This document shows, in pieces, positions 4,544 to 8,617 of a DNA stretch of 8,617 bases (position 1 is the stretch's first letter; every line of letters starts with the position of its first letter). The DNA lies in NCBI GenBank assembly GCA_022451445.1, contig JAKUSY010000105.1, forward strand, positions 1 through 8,617, in the 5' to 3' direction. This stretch comes from Planctomycetota bacterium (GTDB taxonomy: Bacteria > Planctomycetota > UBA8108). The notes under the pieces are model-generated. The model had not been told where the DNA came from. It did no database searches and saw only the letters and a program-made list of their open reading frames with translations. Position numbers and translations under genes: made by a program.

Positions 4544-7500
4544 ATGAAAGCACTAGAGGGTATCTTCTATTTTTCCATCCGATGGATGATGGTTTTATGC
4601 ATCCTTGCAGTTCTGCCGTTCACCGGGGCGGAGCTGCGCGCCGATGACTTCGATGTCGTCATCAATGAGCTGAACTACAATGTGTTCGACAATGGCGGCG
4701 AGGACAGCCTGGAGTTTATCGAGCTCTACAATCGCGGAGGGACGGTCGTCGATCTCGGCGGCTGGGATTTCTCCCGCGGTGTTGACCTCACCTTTCCCGC
4801 GGGGACCATGGTCGAGCCAGGCGAGTATCTTGTCCTGAGCCCCGACCCTGCGGCCGCAGCGGCCCGCTATGGCCTGCGGAGGGTCCTGGGACCTTACCTG
4901 GGCCAGCTCGACAATGGCGGAGAGATTCTCGAACTCGTCAATGCCCGGGGGCTGATGATCAGCAGGGTTCATTACGAGGACAGGACGCCGTGGTCCGCCC
5001 GCCCCGATGGGCGCGGTCCGTCACTGGAGTTTACCGGTGTCGATAATGCCAACGACCTGCCGAGGAACTGGAGGCCGAGCAGATTTCTCGGAGGCACTCC
5101 CGGCGAGGTGAATTCCCGCAGGGTGCTGCCCTCGCGCCTGACCCAGGGAGGGCCGAGGTCCGTGGTCTCCTCGCAGGGGCTGTGGCGGACCTTTGCCGGT
5201 CGCGCCAATCCATCGGATCCCATCGATGCCTGGACCCGCATCGAATTCGATGACGGGGAGTGGGGCACGGCCCAGGGCAGCTTCGGGTACGGGCAGCGGC
5301 CCGGATTCAATTTCACGACCCAGATCGACAATATGCGGGGGCAGTTCAATACCTACTACATCCGCAGCGCCTTTACCGTGAGCAAGGAAACCCTGGCGGG
5401 GATCTCGGAGGGAACGCTGGCCCTCAGTCTCTCTGTTTCCTACGACGATGCTTTTGTCGCCTATGTCAATGGCACGGAGGTGGCCAGGGACAATGTCGGC
5501 GACCCCGGCGAGCCGGTCGCCTTTGATGCGCTAGGGGATAGGAGTCGCAATGAAACGCTCGCCATCGAGCTTCCGGATATCGCGGGTCTCCTGGTCGAGG
5601 GCGCGAATGTCCTCGCGGTCCATGGCGTGAACAACACCAGGGACAGCAGGGACTTCTACATCGGCGTTGACCTGGTCATGGTGGAGGACTTCAGAGCCGA
5701 GGAGGGTGCCGCCGCCGGCAATCCCTACGTGGGCAGGGTTATCAACGAGCTGCAGGCCGGCGAGGGGGACGATCCCGGCTTCATCGAACTCTTCAACACC
5801 GAGGATGAAGAGCTCGATCTCGGGGGCAGCGTTCTGCTCTCGAGCCGCGGAAATTTTCTCTACGAGATACCCGGCGGAACGGTTCTCGCCCCGGGCGAGT
5901 TTGCTACCTTTGATCGCGAGGTGCTGGCCATTCCCGTTCCCTCCGGGGGAGCCCGCTACGTCCTGCTTGCCCCGGATGGCCGGACCATCCTCGATGACAT
6001 CGATGTCGAGATCGAGACTCCTGGCCGCAGCGTGGGCCGGTTCCCCGAGGGGGATGAGGACATCTACGTGCTCGATCAGCCGACCAGCGGCGCGAGTAAC
6101 GTCTATACCTACAGTACGCCGGTGGTCATCAACGAGCTTCATTTTCATCCGCCCTATGTTCCCGCCGATGAGAAATGTGACAGCCAGTGTTCCGATGCAC
6201 ATCAATGGGTCGAGCTTTTCAACCGGAGCGAGGATGCTGTCGATCTTGCGGGATGGAAGATCACCAATGGAATCAGGTACACCTTTGAGCCCGGGACAAT
6301 CCTGAGCGCCGGGGGTTACCTGGTTGTCGCTTCGTCCCTGGCGGACTTTTCGGCCATTCACGAGGGCGTCGAAAACGCCGTCGGAGACTGGTCCGGGCGG
6401 CTCAACCACTCCACCGATACGATCAACCTGCGCGACAGTCTCGGCAACCGTGTCGACCGGGTGGTCTACGGGGATGGGGGCGTGAGCAATGATGAGGAAC
6501 CCGAAAATGGAGTGGATGATCGTACCTTCCGCGGCAGCGCCTGGCCGAGTGGGGCCGATGGTGAAGGGCCCTCCCTCGAATTGATCAATCCCGGCCTCGG
6601 CAATAGGGCGGGGGTCTCGTGGCGAGCTTCCAGTGAAGATGGCGGCACCCCCGGGACTCGGAATTCGGTCTTCGAGGCGGATCCCGCTCCCTCGGTTCGA
6701 TCGGTGAAACATTCCCCTGCCGTGCCCGGCAGCGACGACATCGTCGTGGTGACCTGCTCGATCACAACGGTCGAGGCGCTCGCCGAGGCCGAGGTCCAGT
6801 GGTCGGTAGCCGGAGGTGATTCCGGCAGCTCTCTCCTCAGGGATGATGGAGAGGGCGCTGATGAGATCGCGGCGGATGGAGAGTATTCAGCGGGGATTCC
6901 CGCCCAGGATGACGGAGATGTCGTTCGCTTCTCGATCGTCGCATCGACCGCGGCCGGAGGCCGTACGAGGATGCCGCTGGAGCCGGAGGCCGATCCCTTC
7001 CGGAATTTCCAGGGCGTTTTCTATCTCTACGAGGTTGACAATTCAAGTCCTCCTTCCACCGGCGCGGAGGTGTTCCGGATCATCATGAATCCCAACGACA
7101 GCGATGAGCTCGAGGATCGCGATGAAGACAGCAACGTGCTCCTGCCGGCGACGCTGATCTGCGATGGAGAGATCTTCTATTGCGTCGGTGTCCGCTACCG
7201 CGGAGAGAACTCGCGTCAGCTGAACAACAAGGCCTTCAAGATCCGCCTGGCGCCTGAGAATTCCTGCAAGGGGATTCGTAATATGAACCTGCTGGCGGGC
7301 AACGGGAATGATTTCGGAACCTCGACCTTCACCGAGCTGCTCTCATCCGATCTCTATCGAAGGATGGGTGAGCCTTATCCGCAGGAATGGAACGCCGTCC
7401 TGCATTTTGCCGGAGTGGTGAACCGGGATTTCGATACTCGCTACATTCGCAAGGAAGCTTACGATGAGACCTTCCTCGACAGGTTCTTCGCCGGCAACGC

Positions 7501-8617
7501 CCAAGGCAATCTCTACCGTCCGATGGACCCCGGCGGACTCGGCGGCTTTGGCGGCAGGGAGAGAATGGGGGACCTTCGATACCAGGGCGAAGATGTCGAT
7601 GATTACCGCCCTATCTACGACAAGAAAACCAACAAGGACGAAGATGACTTCAGTGACATCATCGCGTTGACGAGATTCTTCGATGCCGGTGAAACTCCCC
7701 AGGCCGAGTTCAGGCAGCGTGCTGAGGAGATTCTCGACGTTCGCCAGTGGGCCCGCTTCTTCGCGGTGATGGCCTGCATAACCAATAGCGATGGAGGCAT
7801 CTGGAATGATGGCGGCGAGGATTATTTTCTTTATCACATGCCCGAGGATGCCGATCGTCCCGATGCCGGCAAGTGGTTGATCCTCTGCTGGGACCTCGAG
7901 GAAACCTTCACCGGATCCAATGAGCGTCTCTTCCGTCCGGAGGGGGACGCACTCGTGCGTTTTTTCTCCGTACCCGAGTTCGCACGCCTTTACTACGAGG
8001 AGCTGATCAAGGCCAGGAGAGGAGTTTTCTCGCGCGGCCAGATGCGCCAGCGCTACGGCTATGCCGACGTGATGTTCGCTCCTGACGATATTTACGATGT
8101 GGTCGATGAGACCGATACGACGGTGACCGAGCGCCTGGGCTACTTCGATGCCAACATCACGCTGGGCGTGGAGGGCGGCGCCCGCCGCAACCAGGATGGT
8201 GGCGTTGCGATTATCTCCAGTGGGGATTCCTGGAGGTTCTTCCGGGGCAGGGAAAATCCACCGGGCGATGGCCGCGCCTGGACCCGTATCGATTATGACG
8301 ATGAGGAGTGGGAGACGGGGCAGAGCGGTTTCGGCTACGCCGATGGCGATGACACGACTGTTCTCAACGACATGCGAAACAACTACACGACCGTTTTCCT
8401 GAGGAAGACCTTTGAGGTCGAAGAGCCGGCCGCCATAGGCGCTCTCGCCCTGGTTATGGAATATGACGCCGCCTTTGTCGCGATCTTCAACGGGGAGGAG
8501 GTCGCCCGGTCAAATAACGCTCCCGCTGGACCCATCGACTTCGAAACGCCCACGACCTCCAACCCTGAGGCGGGCGACGGCCTCGATCGCGACGATCTCT
8601 CCCGGGGCAAGCTCGGG
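4544..8617 (+). CDS. giant secreted multidomain protein: three lamin-tail domains, Ig-like domain, CotH-type kinase, duplicated beta-sandwich (C-terminus beyond window)
   Basis: The frame is open for 1358 codons to the edge, with no stop or frameshift. Residues 1-33 look like a signal peptide (hydrophobic core 14-26, possible cut after LRA33), so the protein is exported. LTD domains, each opening with V/I-INEL, lie at about 38-192, 395-490 and 527-708 (the last closed by GTPGTRNS). A beta-sandwich spans about 207-380 and recurs from 1223. An Ig-like segment follows at about 709-825. The CotH-kinase-type domain, about 840-1125, shows GVRYRG (882-887), GNLYRP (988-993), DLRYQGED then DKKTNKDEDDFSD (1010-1036), NSDGG then DYFLY (1081-1097) and KWLILCWDLEETF (1110-1122). 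CotH proteins phosphorylate spore-coat proteins in Bacillus; in non-spore formers their role is unknown. The ATG at 4544 has no strong ribosome binding site; ATG at 4586 is an alternative. It is probably a surface or extracellular protein. Confidence 0.93.
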   Translation, partial: MKALEGIFYFSIRWMMVLCILAVLPFTGAELRADDFDVVINELNYNVFDNGGEDSLEFIELYNRGGTVVDLGGWDFSRGVDLTFPAGTMVEPGEYLVLSPDPAAAAARYGLRRVLGPYLGQLDNGGEILELVNARGLMISRVHYEDRTPWSARPDGRGPSLEFTGVDNANDLPRNWRPSRFLGGTPGEVNSRRVLPSRLTQGGPRSVVSSQGLWRTFAGRANPSDPIDAWTRIEFDDGEWGTAQGSFGYGQRPGFNFTTQIDNMRGQFNTYYIRSAFTVSKETLAGISEGTLALSLSVSYDDAFVAYVNGTEVARDNVGDPGEPVAFDALGDRSRNETLAIELPDIAGLLVEGANVLAVHGVNNTRDSRDFYIGVDLVMVEDFRAEEGAAAGNPYVGRVINELQAGEGDDPGFIELFNTEDEELDLGGSVLLSSRGNFLYEIPGGTVLAPGEFATFDREVLAIPVPSGGARYVLLAPDGRTILDDIDVEIETPGRSVGRFPEGDEDIYVLDQPTSGASNVYTYSTPVVINELHFHPPYVPADEKCDSQCSDAHQWVELFNRSEDAVDLAGWKITNGIRYTFEPGTILSAGGYLVVASSLADFSAIHEGVENAVGDWSGRLNHSTDTINLRDSLGNRVDRVVYGDGGVSNDEEPENGVDDRTFRGSAWPSGADGEGPSLELINPGLGNRAGVSWRASSEDGGTPGTRNSVFEADPAPSVRSVKHSPAVPGSDDIVVVTCSITTVEALAEAEVQWSVAGGDSGSSLLRDDGEGADEIAADGEYSAGIPAQDDGDVVRFSIVASTAAGGRTRMPLEPEADPFRNFQGVFYLYEVDNSSPPSTGAEVFRIIMNPNDSDELEDRDEDSNVLLPATLICDGEIFYCVGVRYRGENSRQLNNKAFKIRLAPENSCKGIRNMNLLAGNGNDFGTSTFTELLSSDLYRRMGEPYPQEWNAVLHFAGVVNRDFDTRYIRKEAYDETFLDRFFAGNAQGNLYRPMDPGGLGGFGGRERMGDLRYQGEDVDDYRPIYDKKTNKDEDDFSDIIALTRFFDAGETPQAEFRQRAEEILDVRQWARFFAVMACITNSDGGIWNDGGEDYFLYHMPEDADRPDAGKWLILCWDLEETFTGSNERLFRPEGDALVRFFSVPEFARLYYEELIKARRGVFSRGQMRQRYGYADVMFAPDDIYDVVDETDTTVTERLGYFDANITLGVEGGARRNQDGGVAIISSGDSWRFFRGRENPPGDGRAWTRIDYDDEEWETGQSGFGYADGDDTTVLNDMRNNYTTVFLRKTFEVEEPAAIGALALVMEYDAAFVAIFNGEEVARSNNAPAGPIDFETPTTSNPEAGDGLDRDDLSRGKLG
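5162..5683 (+). repeat. first copy of the internal beta-sandwich domain (protein-level repeat)
   Basis: Residues 207-380 of the giant protein run from VVSSQGLWRTF through AWTRIEFDDGEW, GSFGYG, a YIRSAFTV strand and DDAFVAYVNGTEVARDN to NVLAVHGVNN and a closing strand. The copy starting at 8210 shares the same order of motifs: SSGDSWRFF, AWTRIDYDDEEW, FGYADGD, FLRKTFEV, DAAFVAIFNGEEVARSN. The pattern resembles galactose-binding-like jelly-roll modules common in large Planctomycete exoproteins; ligand unknown. Confidence 0.8.
8210..8617 (+). repeat. second copy of the internal beta-sandwich domain, cut by the window edge
   Basis: Residues 1223-1358 repeat the first copy after the CotH-type domain. 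Identity is clear in the AWTRI-DD-EW, FGY, and FNGEEVAR blocks and low elsewhere, so this is an old duplication rather than a recent one. The final strands lie beyond the window. More copies or further LTD domains could follow. Confidence 0.78.

Noticed and set aside
5667..6305. Rightward open frame of 212 codons in another frame
   Set aside because: It is serine, arginine and proline rich, a shifted-frame artefact inside the giant gene.
5531..6712. Leftward open frame of 393 codons
   Set aside because: It is antisense to the LTD region of the giant protein. The sense frame is continuous over 1358 codons with domain motifs; the antisense one has none.
1..8617. Defence island, prophage, transposon or biosynthetic gene cluster
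   Set aside because: No integrase, transposase, phage, nuclease or cluster-type genes and no terminal repeats were seen; the known genes are housekeeping or surface functions.

Overview
The window is about 8.6 kb of GC-rich, densely coding bacterial DNA. It holds six protein genes and no tRNA, rRNA, CRISPR array or insertion sequence that I can see. A hopanoid radical-SAM enzyme (HpnH), a very large secreted protein with lamin-tail and CotH-kinase domains, and a little-known HAD phosphatase type together suggest a Planctomycetota-like or related environmental lineage (PVC-type or a neighbouring uncultured phylum). This taxonomic guess comes from gene content only.

Layout. Positions 1-1079 hold a leftward pair: thiol peroxidase tpx, followed 6 nt later and in the same reading frame by a HAD-family hydrolase that runs off the left edge. 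A 185-nt divergent control region (1080-1264) separates this pair from rightward proA (1265-2602, proline biosynthesis). After a 133-nt gap with a plausible promoter comes a two-gene unit: hpnH (2736-3890) and a small conserved-looking hypothetical protein (3903-4340). An intrinsic-terminator-like structure follows (4353-4423). Next is a strongly foldable leader (4428-4509), then one very long reading frame from 4544 to the right edge (1358 codons, no stop). It encodes a signal-peptide protein with three lamin-tail (LTD) domains, an Ig-like domain, a CotH-type kinase domain and a beta-sandwich domain present twice.

How the parts fit. tpx (peroxide detoxification), proA (proline) and hpnH (extended hopanoids) are housekeeping or membrane-lipid functions with no obvious shared pathway. 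The hpnH-small-protein pair looks like a real operon. The giant LTD-CotH protein is a separate transcription unit, probably exported and surface-associated or extracellular. I found no defence system, biosynthetic cluster or mobile element. The points most worth following are the small beta-barrel-like partner of hpnH, the architecture of the giant CotH protein, and the structured RNA leader before it.
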